A stretch of 64,000 nucleotides of DNA from Longimicrobium sp. (GTDB lineage: Bacteria; Gemmatimonadota; Gemmatimonadetes; Longimicrobiales; Longimicrobiaceae), in assembly GCA_036389135.1 (NCBI GenBank), contig DASVQP010000003.1, positions 1 through 64,000 of the forward strand. The letters are read 5' to 3'. The notes beneath the pieces are model-generated. The model had not been told where the DNA came from. It worked only from the letters and a program-made list of their open reading frames with translations, and made no database searches. Position numbers and translations under genes: made by a program. Positions 40,632 to 50,900 of the stretch are shown piece by piece (the stretch's first letter is position 1; every line of letters begins with the position of its first letter).

Positions 40632-41072
40632 TCACCTTAGCTGCTGGGCCAGTCCGATGATGATGCCCTCGGGGCCGCGCACGAAGCAGAGCCGGTAGAT
40701 GTCCTCGTACTGCGTGATCTCTCCGACGAGCTCGGCACCGTGGCGGCGCAGGCGGGCAACAACGTCGTCGACGTCGTCCACGGCGAACATGATGCGGCGT
40801 ATGCCCAGCGTGTTCGCCGGCGCGTTTGCCGGCTCGGCTCTGACTGGCGGCGGCGTGTGGAACTTCGTCAGCTCGACCCGGCTGTGGCCGTCCGGGGTCC
40901 GCATCATGGCAATGTCGGCCCGGACGCCTTCGAGGCCGACGGTCTGGTCCACCCAGCGCCCCTCGACCGTCGTCTCGCCTTCCAGCTCCATCCCGAGCTC
41001 GGTGAAGAACGCCTTGGCAGCCTCGATGTCTTCGACAACGATGAGAACGTTGTCCATTCGCTTGATCGTCAT
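40632..41072 (-). CDS. VOC-family (glyoxalase-fold) protein
   Basis: 146 residues. Two betaalphabetabetabeta modules: KRMDNVLIVVEDIEAAKAFF and RRIMFAVDDVDDVVARL. Metal-ligand positions look like His in the first module (MRTPDGHSRVEL) and Glu in the second (RGPEGIIIG), matching the lactoylglutathione lyase-like pattern. Substrate unknown. Confidence 0.85.
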   Translation of the reverse strand: MTIKRMDNVLIVVEDIEAAKAFFTELGMELEGETTVEGRWVDQTVGLEGVRADIAMMRTPDGHSRVELTKFHTPPPVRAEPANAPANTLGIRRIMFAVDDVDDVVARLRRHGAELVGEITQYEDIYRLCFVRGPEGIIIGLAQQLR

Positions 41073-41211
41073 ATCCCCGGAGCATAGGATCGGAGCTGCA
41101 CGACGGGTGGCGTGATCTGGCGCGCCAACGTAGGTACATGCGGTGTCGATTGCTAGAGACGCACCAGCTCACGCACGCCCTTTCCCGCCGCCCTAACCCC
41201 CAGACCCGCCC

Positions 41212-42528
41212 ATGCCCCTGCGTGACGACGCCCGCCGCATCCTCGACGCCGCGATAGATGCGGTGGACCCGCGCGAAGCCGTGCTCCGTGCACTCGGGCG
41301 TGAGGGCGATGCGCTGACGGTTGGCGGGGAGAGGGTGGAGCTGGGGGAGGTGGAGCGGGTGCTGATGGTGGGCGCGGGGAAGGCGGCGGCGGGAATGGCG
41401 CGCGGTGCCCTGGAGGTGCTCGGCGATCGCGCGGCGGGGGGATGCATCACGGTGCCGCACGGCGGGCGCGCGGAGCTGCCGGGCATCGAGGTGTGGGAAG
41501 CCGCGCACCCCGTGCCGGACACGCACGGCCTCGCCGGCGCGGTGGCGGCGCTGCGGGTGGCGCGCTCGGCGGGGGAGCGCGACCTGGTGCTCTGCCTGCT
41601 CTCCGGCGGGGCGTCGGCACTGTGGCCGTGCCCGCCGGCCGCGGTGGGGCTCACGGACGTGCGGGAGGTGACGGCGGCCCTCCTGCGCGCCGGGGCCGGG
41701 ATCGGCGAGATGAACGCCGTGCGCAAGCACCTGTCGCGCATCGCGGGGGGCGGGCTGGCGCGCGCGGCCGCACCGGCGAGGCTGGTGACGCTCGCGATCT
41801 CGGACGTGGTAGCGTCGCCGCTCGACGTGATCGGTTCGGGGCCCGGCGTGCCCGACACCACCACCTTTGCGCAGGCGGTGGACGTGCTGCGGAAGTACGG
41901 GCTGAGGGCGCCCGATGCCGTGATGGCCCACCTCCAGGCCGGCGCCGCCGGGATGGTACCGGAGACGCCCAAGCCCCGCGACCCCGCGTTCCGCCGCGCA
42001 TCGGCGCACGTGGTGGCGTCGGTGCGGGATGCGCTCGCCGGGGCAGCGCGCGCCGCGCAGGAGCTGGGCTACCGCGCCGAGATCGTCGCGGACGACCTGG
42101 AGGGAGAGGCGCGCGACGCCGCCCGCGAGATCGCCGCGGTCACCCGGCGGCGGCGCGGGGAGCACGACGGCCCGCTCGCGCTCCTTTTCGGCGGCGAGAC
42201 GACGGTGACGGTGCGCGGAAAGGGGCGAGGCGGGCGCAACCAGGAGCTCGCTCTCGCCCTTGCGCTGGAGATCGCCGATGAAGACGGGGTGGTGGCCGCC
42301 ACGCTGGGTACGGACGGAGTGGACGGGCCCACCCCCGCCGCCGGGGCCATCGTGGACTCCGGCACGGTGGCGCGCGCAAGGGAGCGCGGCGAGGATGCGC
42401 GCGCCGCGCTCGACCGCAACGACAGCCACACCTTCTTCCGCGCCACCGGCGAGCTGGTGGTCACCGGCCCCACCGGGACGAACGTGGGCGACGTGGTGCT
42501 GGTGCTACTCGGCGAAGGCCGAGTCTGA
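41212..42528 (+). CDS. Glycerate 2-kinase (GckA type, DUF4147-MOFRL)
   Basis: 438 residues, ATP-dependent phosphorylation of D-glycerate to 2-phosphoglycerate. The DUF4147 domain has VGAGKAAAGMA and LCLLSGGASAL, the latter a glycine-rich phosphate loop; SDVVASPLDVIGSGPGVPD follows. The MOFRL domain has LLFGGETTVTV and GRGGRNQELAL, and TDGVDGPT. Ends 24 bp inside the convergent acetyltransferase gene. The VOC gene separates it from the dehydrogenase on the other strand. Confidence 0.93.
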   Translation: MPLRDDARRILDAAIDAVDPREAVLRALGREGDALTVGGERVELGEVERVLMVGAGKAAAGMARGALEVLGDRAAGGCITVPHGGRAELPGIEVWEAAHPVPDTHGLAGAVAALRVARSAGERDLVLCLLSGGASALWPCPPAAVGLTDVREVTAALLRAGAGIGEMNAVRKHLSRIAGGGLARAAAPARLVTLAISDVVASPLDVIGSGPGVPDTTTFAQAVDVLRKYGLRAPDAVMAHLQAGAAGMVPETPKPRDPAFRRASAHVVASVRDALAGAARAAQELGYRAEIVADDLEGEARDAAREIAAVTRRRRGEHDGPLALLFGGETTVTVRGKGRGGRNQELALALALEIADEDGVVAATLGTDGVDGPTPAAGAIVDSGTVARARERGEDARAALDRNDSHTFFRATGELVVTGPTGTNVGDVVLVLLGEGRV

Positions 42529-42936
42529 CATGCTTTCAGCAAGCGGCTCCTCCCAGGTGGCGGGGTCCAGCTCCAGCACCGGCCCACCCCCCACCGCGGC
42601 GACGCCCATCTTCAGAAAGAACGCCTCCGCCCCCCGCTCGGGCACCAGGCGCAGCGCCGCAGCGTGGGCCCGGCGCACGCGCCGCACCGCGTCGGTGAAC
42701 ATCCACCGGCCGCGCCCCCGCCCCGTCCACTCCGGGGCGACCCAGAGGTGGCGGAGCGTCCAGCGCTCCCCTTCGTCCTCCAGCGCGTAGAATCCTACGA
42801 GCCGCGTCCCCTCCGATGCGGTGAAGACAGGATGCGCCGCGACGTACTCCGGCGTCACCGCGGCGGCATGGGCGCGCGCCAGAGCGGCCATGCGCGGGGC
42901 ATCGTCGGGGTGGGCGCGGCGGATGATGAGCGACAC
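42505..42936 (-). CDS. GNAT-family acetyltransferase
   Basis: 143 residues from GTG 42936, two bases after the stop of the hydrolase gene. SLIIRRAHPDDAPRMAALA, LRHLWVAPEWTGRGRGRWMF with the acetyl-CoA loop, and FFLKMGVAAVGG mark a GNAT domain. The 3' end overlaps the glycerate kinase gene by 24 bases tail to tail. Substrate unknown. Confidence 0.87.
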   Translation of the reverse strand: MSLIIRRAHPDDAPRMAALARAHAAAVTPEYVAAHPVFTASEGTRLVGFYALEDEGERWTLRHLWVAPEWTGRGRGRWMFTDAVRRVRRAHAAALRLVPERGAEAFFLKMGVAAVGGGPVLELDPATWEEPLAESMSDSAFAE

Positions 42937-42938
42937 GG

Positions 42939-43757
42939 CTACGGCAGGTTCCGTACGAGGAGGTCGAGCACCCCCTCGGGGTTGTCGGTGTTGATCCAGT
43001 GCCCGCCCTCCAGCCGGTGGAGGAAGACGCGCCCGGTGGCCGCCCCCGCCGCCTCCACGCGCGCCGCGGCGGACTCTTCCAGCGTGTTGGACTCGCTGGC
43101 CTTCACGAAGTGCAGTTCCACCCGCTCCGGCGGGCGCGCCACCGTCTCCCACAGGTCGGCGCGGAAGAAGTCGCGCAGCATCTCCTCCATCACGTCGAAG
43201 TCCAGGCGCCAGCGGTAGCGCCCCTCGTGCGGCTCCAGGTTGATGGCCATCCACGCGCCCAGCCCCTCGTCGTACCCCTTCGCCATCAGCCCCTGCACCG
43301 CCTCCGCGCGCGACGCGAACTCGGGTGGCAGCGAGCGGATCGCCTCGATCATCCGCCACGCGCTCCCCTCCGGCGCGCGCACGGCCGGGGTGGAGTCCAT
43401 GATCCACACCTGCCGCAGCCCGGCCGGTGCGGTGCCCGCGTAGGTGAGCGCAACCTTGCCGCCGAACGAGTGCCCCATCACCGCCGCCACCTCGCCCTGC
43501 AGGTGCCCGGCGAGCGCGGCCACGTCCCCGGCGCTGGCGGCCACGGTGTGCGGCCCCGCGAAGCCGCGCGAGCCGCCGTGCATGCGCAGGTCGGTGAGCA
43601 CCGCGCCCCACTCCGGCCGGCGCTCCACCAGCCGCCGCGCGATCGTGCCCCAGTTGCGCCCGGAGCCATAGATGCCGTGCAGCACCAGGAGCCAACGCTC
43701 GGGCGTGCGGCCGGGGGCGTGGACGTGGCTGTGGCTGAGGATGGGGTCGCTCGGCAT
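42939..43757 (-). CDS. Alpha/beta hydrolase (YbfF-like esterase)
   Basis: 272 residues from ATG 43757. LLVLHGIYGSGRNW gives the oxyanion loop, GHSFGGKVAL the nucleophile elbow, and GGHWINTDNPEGV the catalytic His. DLRMHGGSRG is the usual second strand of esterase YbfF-type enzymes. Likely a cytoplasmic carboxylesterase. It heads a two-gene unit with the acetyltransferase. Confidence 0.9.
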   Translation of the reverse strand: MPSDPILSHSHVHAPGRTPERWLLVLHGIYGSGRNWGTIARRLVERRPEWGAVLTDLRMHGGSRGFAGPHTVAASAGDVAALAGHLQGEVAAVMGHSFGGKVALTYAGTAPAGLRQVWIMDSTPAVRAPEGSAWRMIEAIRSLPPEFASRAEAVQGLMAKGYDEGLGAWMAINLEPHEGRYRWRLDFDVMEEMLRDFFRADLWETVARPPERVELHFVKASESNTLEESAAARVEAAGAATGRVFLHRLEGGHWINTDNPEGVLDLLVRNLP

Positions 43758-43830
43758 CGTCGGTCGCAGGGGTGGATTCGGAGTGCCCGAAGCTACCCTT
43801 CCCCCCGTGGCGGGACAATGCCTCGGCAGT

Positions 43831-43920
43831 TTCACACAAAGACGCAGAGTAGAACTGCAAGAACCCAGAGGAACTTCTTGTAGTTCTCCCTTGCTGTACC
43901 TCTCTGTGTCTCTGTGTGAG
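43831..43920. repeat. CTCTGTGT hairpin element, copy 7
   Basis: Arms TTCACACAAAGACGCAGAG and CTCTGTGTCTCTGTGTGAG with an inner GAACTGCAAGAA / TTCTTGTAGTTC stem. The right end is 20 bp from the antitoxin stop. Confidence 0.9.
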
Positions 43921-43939
43921 ACCGCAGTTGCCGTTGCGG

Positions 43940-44605
43940 TCAGGGACTGGTCTTCAGGAAGCTCACGAACTCGTCCACCGTGCGGCGCTCCGCGGCAGAC
44001 AGCTTGGCGAACGATTCCAACTGGGCGGCGAAGCGCGAAGCCTGCTCCCGGAGCGCCGGCTCCACCCCCGAGACGGCGCCGGCAAGCGCGGCAAGCTTCC
44101 GCTGGGGGAGCTCATAGAAGCGGCTGAGCTCGTCGAGGAGATGCGGAGACGGCTGGTAGCCCTCCTGGCGCTCCATCGCCGCCAGCTCCTCCCGATCCGC
44201 GCCGATCCGGTCCGCCAGCTCGTCCAGGGTGAGCCCCTTCCGCTTCCGCAACCCGCGCATGATCTCGCGGAACGCGAAGCGGATCGTCCCCGCCTCGGGG
44301 TCGGCCGGGGTCATCCGCACCTGGACCTTCTGCTCCAGGGCCTCAGCGACGCGCTGGAGCATGCTTAGCGAGTGCCCGTCGTAGTCCGCGTCCTCCAGCC
44401 GGCTGATCACCGACTGGCGCGTGCCGATCAGCTCCGCGAGCTGCTTCTGCGTGAGGCCGGCCGTGGTGCGGCGGTCGTGAATCAACTGCGCGATCTCCGC
44501 GTTCGCCCGCTCCCGCTCTACCGAGGCCGCGCGGCTTGCGTTCCCACCGACGTAGCGGCGCCGGAGGATGCCGCCTGCGCCCCGGGTGCGGCCTTCCCTT
44601 TCCAT
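43940..44605 (-). CDS. HigA-like antitoxin with two HTH domains
   Basis: 221 residues. The first HTH (TTAGLTQKQLAELIGTRQ, SVISRLEDAD) is XRE-type; a second, weaker HTH (RKRKGLTLDELADRIGADRE) follows after a linker, then a helical tail. It starts 2 bp after the toxin gene with GGAGGAG upstream. As in HigBA, the antitoxin follows the toxin and probably represses their promoter. The second HTH is unusual for HigA and could allow looping or dual-operator binding. Confidence 0.85.
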   Translation of the reverse strand: MEREGRTRGAGGILRRRYVGGNASRAASVERERANAEIAQLIHDRRTTAGLTQKQLAELIGTRQSVISRLEDADYDGHSLSMLQRVAEALEQKVQVRMTPADPEAGTIRFAFREIMRGLRKRKGLTLDELADRIGADREELAAMERQEGYQPSPHLLDELSRFYELPQRKLAALAGAVSGVEPALREQASRFAAQLESFAKLSAAERRTVDEFVSFLKTSP

Positions 44606-44607
44606 GA

Positions 44608-44973
44608 TCAACGCTCCTCCCGGTACGTGTACTTCTCCGGCGCGCCCGCGAAGCGCCGTTTTCGCTCCACCGCCAGGTCGATCTCCCCGGGTGGCACCCT
44701 CCCTTCCTTGGTAATCCCGTGGGATATCACCGCCACCCTGCCGTTGAAGAAGTAGAGCACGCGATAGTTGACCCGCTGAGAGACCGCGCGCAACTCGTGG
44801 ATTCCATCCCGCAGCGTGTCCGCGTGCGGCCGCCGGAGCTCGTGCCCGCTCCGCTCCAGCAGCTCGACGCGGGCGATCAGCTTGTCCTGCACGCCGGTGC
44901 TCAATCCGTCCATCCACTCTAGGAAGGGACACACGTTCCCCTCGGCGTAGAACACCACCACGGTCTGCGGCAT
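44608..44973 (-). CDS. RelE/HigB-superfamily toxin (Gp49-like)
   Basis: 121 residues. The fold core FLEWMDGLS, ARVELLERSGHELRRPHADTL, GIHELRAVSQRVNYRVLYFFNG and ITKEGRVPPGEIDLA is the phage-derived Gp49/HigB type of mRNA interferase. Basic and Tyr residues in VNYRVLYFF would contact mRNA on the ribosome. GGAGGAG six bases upstream of the ATG. First gene of the module. Confidence 0.9.
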   Translation of the reverse strand: MPQTVVVFYAEGNVCPFLEWMDGLSTGVQDKLIARVELLERSGHELRRPHADTLRDGIHELRAVSQRVNYRVLYFFNGRVAVISHGITKEGRVPPGEIDLAVERKRRFAGAPEKYTYREER

Positions 44974-44999
44974 CGTCGTCTCCTCCGGAGTGGAGGGAG

Positions 45000-45040
45000 A
45001 CGATAAACAGACGACCGCGCGCCGTCAATCACAATATTGA
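45000..45040 (-). promoter_or_regulatory. Promoter and operator of the HigBA-like module
   Basis: On the minus strand TTGACG (45023-45028), exactly 17 bases, TATCGT (45000-45005), about 27 bp upstream of the toxin ATG. Overlapping the -35 is the inverted repeat TCAAT-CACAAT-ATTGA (45025-45040), containing the palindrome CAATATTG, a likely autoregulatory operator. Confidence 0.75.
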
Positions 45041-45119
45041 GATAAACCTGCCGAGGCGCAACCGTACAGCCACCTCACGAACGCACCCTGCATGCGGACG
45101 GCCCGATGGGAGCCGGCAA

Positions 45120-45184
45120 GCCATAGAGGAACAGAAGCCCCTCCCTCTATTCCTTGCTGTACCCCTCTGTGTCTCTGTGTGAGG
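45120..45184. repeat. CTCTGTGT hairpin element, copy 8 (right half)
   Basis: Right arm CCCTCTGTGTCTCTGTGTGAG intact to 45184, left arm reduced to ATAGAGGAACAGAAG. The right end is 17 bp from the stop of the M48-TPR gene. Confidence 0.8.
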
Positions 45185-45200
45185 ACGCGGTTGCAGTTCG

Positions 45201-47903
45201 CTACGATTCGGGCGGCACGTACATCCGCCCCGCGCGCGATGCCTCCCAGATCTCGCGCCGGTACTCGTCCTTTTCGAAGTACTTCGGATCCGCCTTTGCG
45301 GCCATCTCGAACGCGGCGGCGGACTCGCGGAAGTTGCCGCGCAGATGCTCGATGTGCCCCACTTCGACCCAGATGTACGCCTGGGGATCGAGCGCAGCGG
45401 CTTTGCGATACGATTCGGCAGCCGCGCCCAGATCGCCCACCGCCTTCTTCACCCGCGCGCGCACCAGGTGGGTCCAGGGATCGGAGGCGTCCAGGCGCAC
45501 CGCTTCGTCCAGCTCCTGCTCGGACTCGTCCAGCCGGTTCAGGTAGAGTAGCACCGAGCCGAGCTCGGCGTGCGCGTTGGCGCGGCGCGGGGCCAGCCGT
45601 ATCACTCGGCGGTACTCGGGCTCGGCCGCGGCGTACTGCCCCTGGCGCAGGTGCGCCCAGGCGAGGTTGTGCCGCGCATCCACGTGCGCGGAGTCCATGA
45701 CGGTCGCGATGCGCAGGTGCGAAACGGCGTCCGCGAACTCCTCCTTCTGGATCAGCGCCCACCCCAGCGAGTTGCGCAGATTGACGTCGCTCGGGTTGAG
45801 GCGCACCGCCTCGTCGAGCGCCGGAACCGCTTCGTCCCACCTCTCCTCGTCCACCAGCGCCCACGCGTAATCGCGCGCCGCGACCGGGTCCTGGGGGTTC
45901 AGGGTGGCGGCCGCGCGGAGCTTGCCCACCTCGGCAGACTGCTCCGCGGCGGTGGAGGGCGCGTCGTCCGGGTCCGCGACGGAGGCGATGCCGGCGATGA
46001 GAACCACTCCCACGACGCCCGCCACCAGGAGGTTGCGCGGCGAGTACCACGCGGGCGCGGACCACCCGACGGAGACGGACGCGGCGGCGGCGGGCGGCCC
46101 TTCCCGGCGGTAGACCTCGGCCCCGGCGAGGTTGCGCAGCCGCGCGCGGAGCGAGTAGGCGCTGTCCACAGGGAGGATTACGTCCACGGGCTCGGGGAGC
46201 TGGATGCGGGGAAGGAGGCGCCGGCACACCTCCAGCGTGCGTCCCTCGGATCTGTACCGGTACCAGGGGGTGCCCGCTTCTACCGCGAGCACCACCGCCG
46301 GCGCCTCGCCGTCCTCGCGCGACTTCTTCTGCACCAGGTACGCGCCGCGGATCTCCGGGAACTCGCGCAGCGCCGCCACGAGCTCGTCGCGCGCGGAGGA
46401 CGGAAGGGGGTACGGGCGCAGCGTGTCGCGCCACGAGACCGTGGCGCGCTCCTGCAGGGCACGCAGCGCCACCTCGCGCAGCCGGGTGCGGCGCTCGCGG
46501 CAGCGCTGAAGGTCGCGCGGCCACCCCACACGCGCGTAGTACTGCTCCAGCGCCTCGTTGGCCTGGATGGCCGACGCCGTGTCGCGGCGGCTCTCGGCTT
46601 CCAGCAGCCGCACGGCCTCGTCGTGGGCGGCGTGGTCCTCCTGATGGAGGAGGAGGGTGCCCAGGAGCACGCGCGCCTCGGTGCGGTCCTGCACGCGGCG
46701 GAGGAGGGGGATGGCGGTCTCCGGGGGCTCGCAGTGCGCCGCCCAGCGCGCGTGCGCCCACGTCGCATCCGCGGCGGGTTGCGCGGCATCCGTCCAGACG
46801 CGGGCGTCGGCGTGGCACTGCCGCCAGAGCGGCCCGGCGGACTCCGCCCACGCCGTGCCCACCTCCGCGGCCAGCGCCGGGGCGGCCGGGCCCAGGAACG
46901 CCGCCGCGCCCGATTCTGAGGCCCCCGCCGCCAGGGCGCGCTCCGCCTCCGCCGGGTCCGCGCCCAGCGCCTCCAGGCGGTCCGCCAGGCTGGGATGGCT
47001 GTGGCTGTCCAGCGTGCGGTCGCGCAGCGCCGCGCGCACCCCGCGCTCCAGCTCCGCCCGGCCGAGCGGCTCGCCCACCGCATCCAGCACGCCGAGGAAG
47101 TCGTCCACGGCGGGCGCGGGCCGCTCCAGCGAGCCGCGGAAGACGGACGGCCACACCACCCGCTCCAGCCGCACCGTCCACAACGTGAGGCGCAGGAGGG
47201 CGCGCGCCGCCACCGCCACGCCGGACACGCGCGCGGCGAGGTGGTCGCTCTCGAACTCGTGGCCCCGGCTCGCCTCCTGGGTCCGTGCCTCCAGGCGGGG
47301 CGTGTACCAGCGAAAGAAGGGGACGAAGAGAAAGGAGGCCCAGCGGAACGAGTGGGTGAAGCCCGTCACCAGCACCTGCCAGGTCGCCTCCGCGCGCGCA
47401 AGGAGACGGCGCGAGCGGCTGTGCTGGCGCGAGAGGTGGGCGAGCTCGTGCGCCAGGATCGCGCGCATCTCGTCCTCCGAGAGCGCGTACAGCAGGGGGA
47501 GGCCCAGCATGAGGTAGCGCTGGGTCCATCCCACCGTCCCGAAGCGCGGGCGCTCCATCACACCCGCGTTCAGCTCGTGGGTCAGGAACACGCCGTCCAG
47601 CGCGGGCGCGCGCATCTCCCCGCGTGCGCGGTCGATCGCGCGGAAGAGCTCGGGGCACTCCTCCCGCGTTACGGGCCTTCCGGTGGGGGGCGCGAACCCC
47701 ACCAGGAGCGCGATGATCATGTAGAAGACCAGCCCGCCCAGCGCGTACCAGCCGACCGCGCCCAGCCCGAGCTTCACGGAAAGGACGATCACGCCGCAGA
47801 GCAGGGCGAGCACGGCCGCCACGTAGGCGTAGCCGAGCGCCGCAAAGAGCAGCGCCCGGCGCAGGCGAAGCCTGGAGGCTGCCGCGTGTCGGTCTGGAAG
47901 CAT
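45201..47903 (-). CDS. Membrane M48 peptidase with TPR repeats
   Basis: 900 residues from ATG 47903. Two transmembrane helices (about 15-75) precede an M48 domain with AILAHELAHLS (HExxH) and GHEFESDHLAA for the third ligand. A long helical and mixed middle region follows, then a transmembrane segment (LLVAGVVGVVLIAGI) and a C-terminal set of about six TPR repeats (DYAWALVDEERWDEAV, NSLGWALIQKEEFADAV, NLAWAHLRQGQYAAAEPEYRR). TPRs probably recruit partner proteins at the membrane. It lies 84 bp after the VIT-VWA gene on the same strand. Confidence 0.85.
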   Translation of the reverse strand: MLPDRHAAASRLRLRRALLFAALGYAYVAAVLALLCGVIVLSVKLGLGAVGWYALGGLVFYMIIALLVGFAPPTGRPVTREECPELFRAIDRARGEMRAPALDGVFLTHELNAGVMERPRFGTVGWTQRYLMLGLPLLYALSEDEMRAILAHELAHLSRQHSRSRRLLARAEATWQVLVTGFTHSFRWASFLFVPFFRWYTPRLEARTQEASRGHEFESDHLAARVSGVAVAARALLRLTLWTVRLERVVWPSVFRGSLERPAPAVDDFLGVLDAVGEPLGRAELERGVRAALRDRTLDSHSHPSLADRLEALGADPAEAERALAAGASESGAAAFLGPAAPALAAEVGTAWAESAGPLWRQCHADARVWTDAAQPAADATWAHARWAAHCEPPETAIPLLRRVQDRTEARVLLGTLLLHQEDHAAHDEAVRLLEAESRRDTASAIQANEALEQYYARVGWPRDLQRCRERRTRLREVALRALQERATVSWRDTLRPYPLPSSARDELVAALREFPEIRGAYLVQKKSREDGEAPAVVLAVEAGTPWYRYRSEGRTLEVCRRLLPRIQLPEPVDVILPVDSAYSLRARLRNLAGAEVYRREGPPAAAASVSVGWSAPAWYSPRNLLVAGVVGVVLIAGIASVADPDDAPSTAAEQSAEVGKLRAAATLNPQDPVAARDYAWALVDEERWDEAVPALDEAVRLNPSDVNLRNSLGWALIQKEEFADAVSHLRIATVMDSAHVDARHNLAWAHLRQGQYAAAEPEYRRVIRLAPRRANAHAELGSVLLYLNRLDESEQELDEAVRLDASDPWTHLVRARVKKAVGDLGAAAESYRKAAALDPQAYIWVEVGHIEHLRGNFRESAAAFEMAAKADPKYFEKDEYRREIWEASRAGRMYVPPES

Positions 47904-47987
47904 CGGTGCAGGATGGGTGATGGTGCCGGCGGGCCGTCCCGGGCCCGCCTCCATACGACGACGGCCGGCCCGGGTTCCCTGGGATGT

Positions 47988-50900
47988 TTACCGGCTCGCC
48001 GCCACCGGATCGAGGACGAGGACGCGCTGCACGTCGCCGCGGTCCGGGAGGAGGCGGAAGGGCTCGATCCGCACGCGGACGTCGCCGGCGCGGGCGGGCT
48101 CCATCACCACCACCATGCCGCGGCTGATCCCCATGGGGCCCGCCGCGTAGTACTTCACGCCGACGTGGTACCTGCCCGGAAGCACGCGGTCCGTCAGCAC
48201 CACCTCGGGGCCGAAGCCCTCGGTGATGTCCTCCAGGAGCTTGATCCCGCTGGGGGCTTTCGGGGCCGCGTAGAATACGTGGGCGCCGACGGGATCCACC
48301 ACGTGCAGGTCCACGTCGTTGCCGTCGGTGTCCCAGGTCATGGTGATGCGCAGGCGTTCGGTGCGCTCCAGGTCGACGTTGTGCCGCGCGGCGCGGCGGC
48401 GGATCTCGGCCGCGCGGCGGGGCGCGCTGCGCATCCACGAGCGGTACACGTAGCCCAGCTCCTGCCTCACCACCTCTGCCACGTTGCCATACCACCGGTC
48501 GACGGGCCCGGCGAGCACCCCCTCCAGCACGGTGGCCGCCTCCTCCGCGCGACCCGACTGCCAGAGGAGGAGCGCGAGCGTGCGGTGCGGGTTCGGCAGG
48601 TCGGGGCGCATCTCCACCGCGCGGCGGGCCGGCGCCTCCCACTCGGTGCGCGCCCCGATCCGCCAGAGGAGGAGGGCGGCGCGCTGGAGCATCTCCGGCT
48701 TGGAGGGCGCCACCTCCACCAGCGATCCGGTGGCGCGCACCGCCTCCTCCGCGCGCCCCAGCGCGTGGCTCGCCAGCGCCAGGCTCTCGTAGACCTGCGG
48801 GTTGTCGGGGTCCATCGGCTGCCAGCGGAACGCCACCTCGCGCATCTCGCGCCACAGGCCGGCTTCGCCCAGCGCCTCGCTGAGCTGATTGTAGAGGGCG
48901 CGGTCGCGCGGGTTCGCGCGGAGCCGCGCCCGCAGAGAACTCACCTCGCCCGGCGCGAAGCGGGTCGCGCTCACCCACTTCGGCAACTCGGCCCGGGCCC
49001 GGGACGCCGTTCCCGTCGCCACCGCCCCATCCAGGTTGAGCGTCGCGGACAGGGGGGCCCGCGGGGGCACGGACGCCGGGGGCGGCGGCGGGACCGGCGC
49101 GACTGGCGGCGGCGGGACTTCGACCGCGGGCGGCGGCGGCGGCGCGCTCATCGGAGGGGGAGGAGGAGGAGGAGGAGGAGGAGGCGCGCTCGCCGGCGGG
49201 GCCTCGGCGGTCCGCTCCTCCGGCTCCTCCGCCATGTCTTCGCCGTCGGCCGAATCGGCGAGCGCGAGCGCGCCCCCAGGCAGCGGGGCGCGGGCGCGGT
49301 CCAGCCGCTCGATCCCGCGCGGACCCACGGCCAGGATCTCCGCCAGCGCGGTGCGGCGCAGGCCGAAGCGCTCGTAGTCGGCCTCGCTCTCCAGCACCAG
49401 CATCGTGGTGCGCGGCACCATCACGCGGTGCTCCAGGCTCAGGCGGACCTGCTCCTCCGCCAGCCGCTTGCGGGCCTCCGGACCGTCCGCGTCGCGCTCG
49501 TCGTCCACCAGCTTCTCCAGGTGCGCGCGGTAGAACTCGCGCACCAGCAGGGGGCCGAAGCGCTCCTCGTCCAGCGCCGCCGCGCCGCCGACGGGGGCGC
49601 CGTCCACCGACAGGCGGCTCGCCGCCCCCTCGCGAAGGCGGCCCAGCACGAGCACCTCGCCGCCCTCCTGCAGGTCGTCCGCGCCGCGGACGTGAAGGAG
49701 CTCGGCGGCGCCGTCGCGCACGGCCACGCTGCGCCCCAGCGGCAGCGCCAGGCGCGCGGCGGCGGCGCGGGCGTGCTCCCGCATCCGCTCGGTAAAGGGC
49801 ACGCGCACGATGCGGCCGCGCCCCTCGGTGATCGGCCGCAGGGTGGAGCCGTCCTCGCGCGCGCCCAGCACCAGCACGCTCAGCCGCGTCCTCGCCGGCA
49901 TGCGCGCAAGGGGACGGAAGAGCTCGGCCGGATCTGTGGCGCCCATGGTGGCGGCCCCGTCGCTCACCAGCACGAATCGCGTGCCGGGCTCGCGGGCGGC
50001 GCGGGCGGCGATGGCGGCCAGCGCCCCGTGCAGGTCGGTGCCGCCCAGGAAGCCGCGCCGGCGCAGGAGCATCTCCACGCGCTCCCCGGCCTCGCGCGGG
50101 GCAAATGTGCCCAGTGGCCTCACCGCCTGGTCGAAGGCGTGCAGCTCCACCGTGCCCCCCGGCAGCGCGCCGAGCACGGTGCGCAGCGCGGCCAGCCGGT
50201 GCTCCATCCCCTCGGCCGCGGAGGCGGAGGTGTCCAGGAAGAAGACCCAGCGCATCCCCTGCTCCGGCCGCGGGGCCGGCACCGTCGGCCTCGTACCCGC
50301 CAGGTAGAACTGCCCCGCGCGCAGCAGGTAGCTTCGCGGCGCTCCGGCGCGCGGGCGCCAGGCGATCTCCAGGTCCTCGGTGGGGGTGAAGCTCTCGTTC
50401 TCGAACGCCATCGCCCCCCCGGCCACCGTGCGGCTGCCGGCGGGGCCAAAGAGCGTCGCGCGCGCCTGCTCCTCGTGCGGAAGCGGGCGCACGTGGGCGG
50501 TCACCCGCAGCATCCCGATCCGCGGCAGCCCGCGCAGGGGGAGGCGGTAGGTGCGCACCCCCGCCTCCAGCGGAAGGAGCCGCGTATATCCGAGCACCAC
50601 CCGCACGCGCCCGTTCGCCTCTATGGGAAAGACGCGCGCGCTGAAGCGGTTCCCCTGGTCCTGCTCCAGCAGCGCGGGGTCGCGCATCTGGTGGAGGATC
50701 TCGGCGTAGACCCGGTTGGCGCGCACCCGCTCCACCACCTCGCCCTCCATCAGCCGCCCGTCCACCTCCTTGGCGAAGCGGCTCACGGTGGCGCCCTCCG
50801 GAAGCGTCGCCGTGAAGCGCCCCTCCATCCGCCGCCCGTGCGGGTTGCGGAACACGATCTCCATCTCGGTGAGCGAGAACACGCCCTCGATGGCGCTCCG

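Noticed and set aside
49152-49184. GGA tract as a phase-variable on/off switch
   Set aside because: Trinucleotide units cannot shift the frame; only linker length would change.
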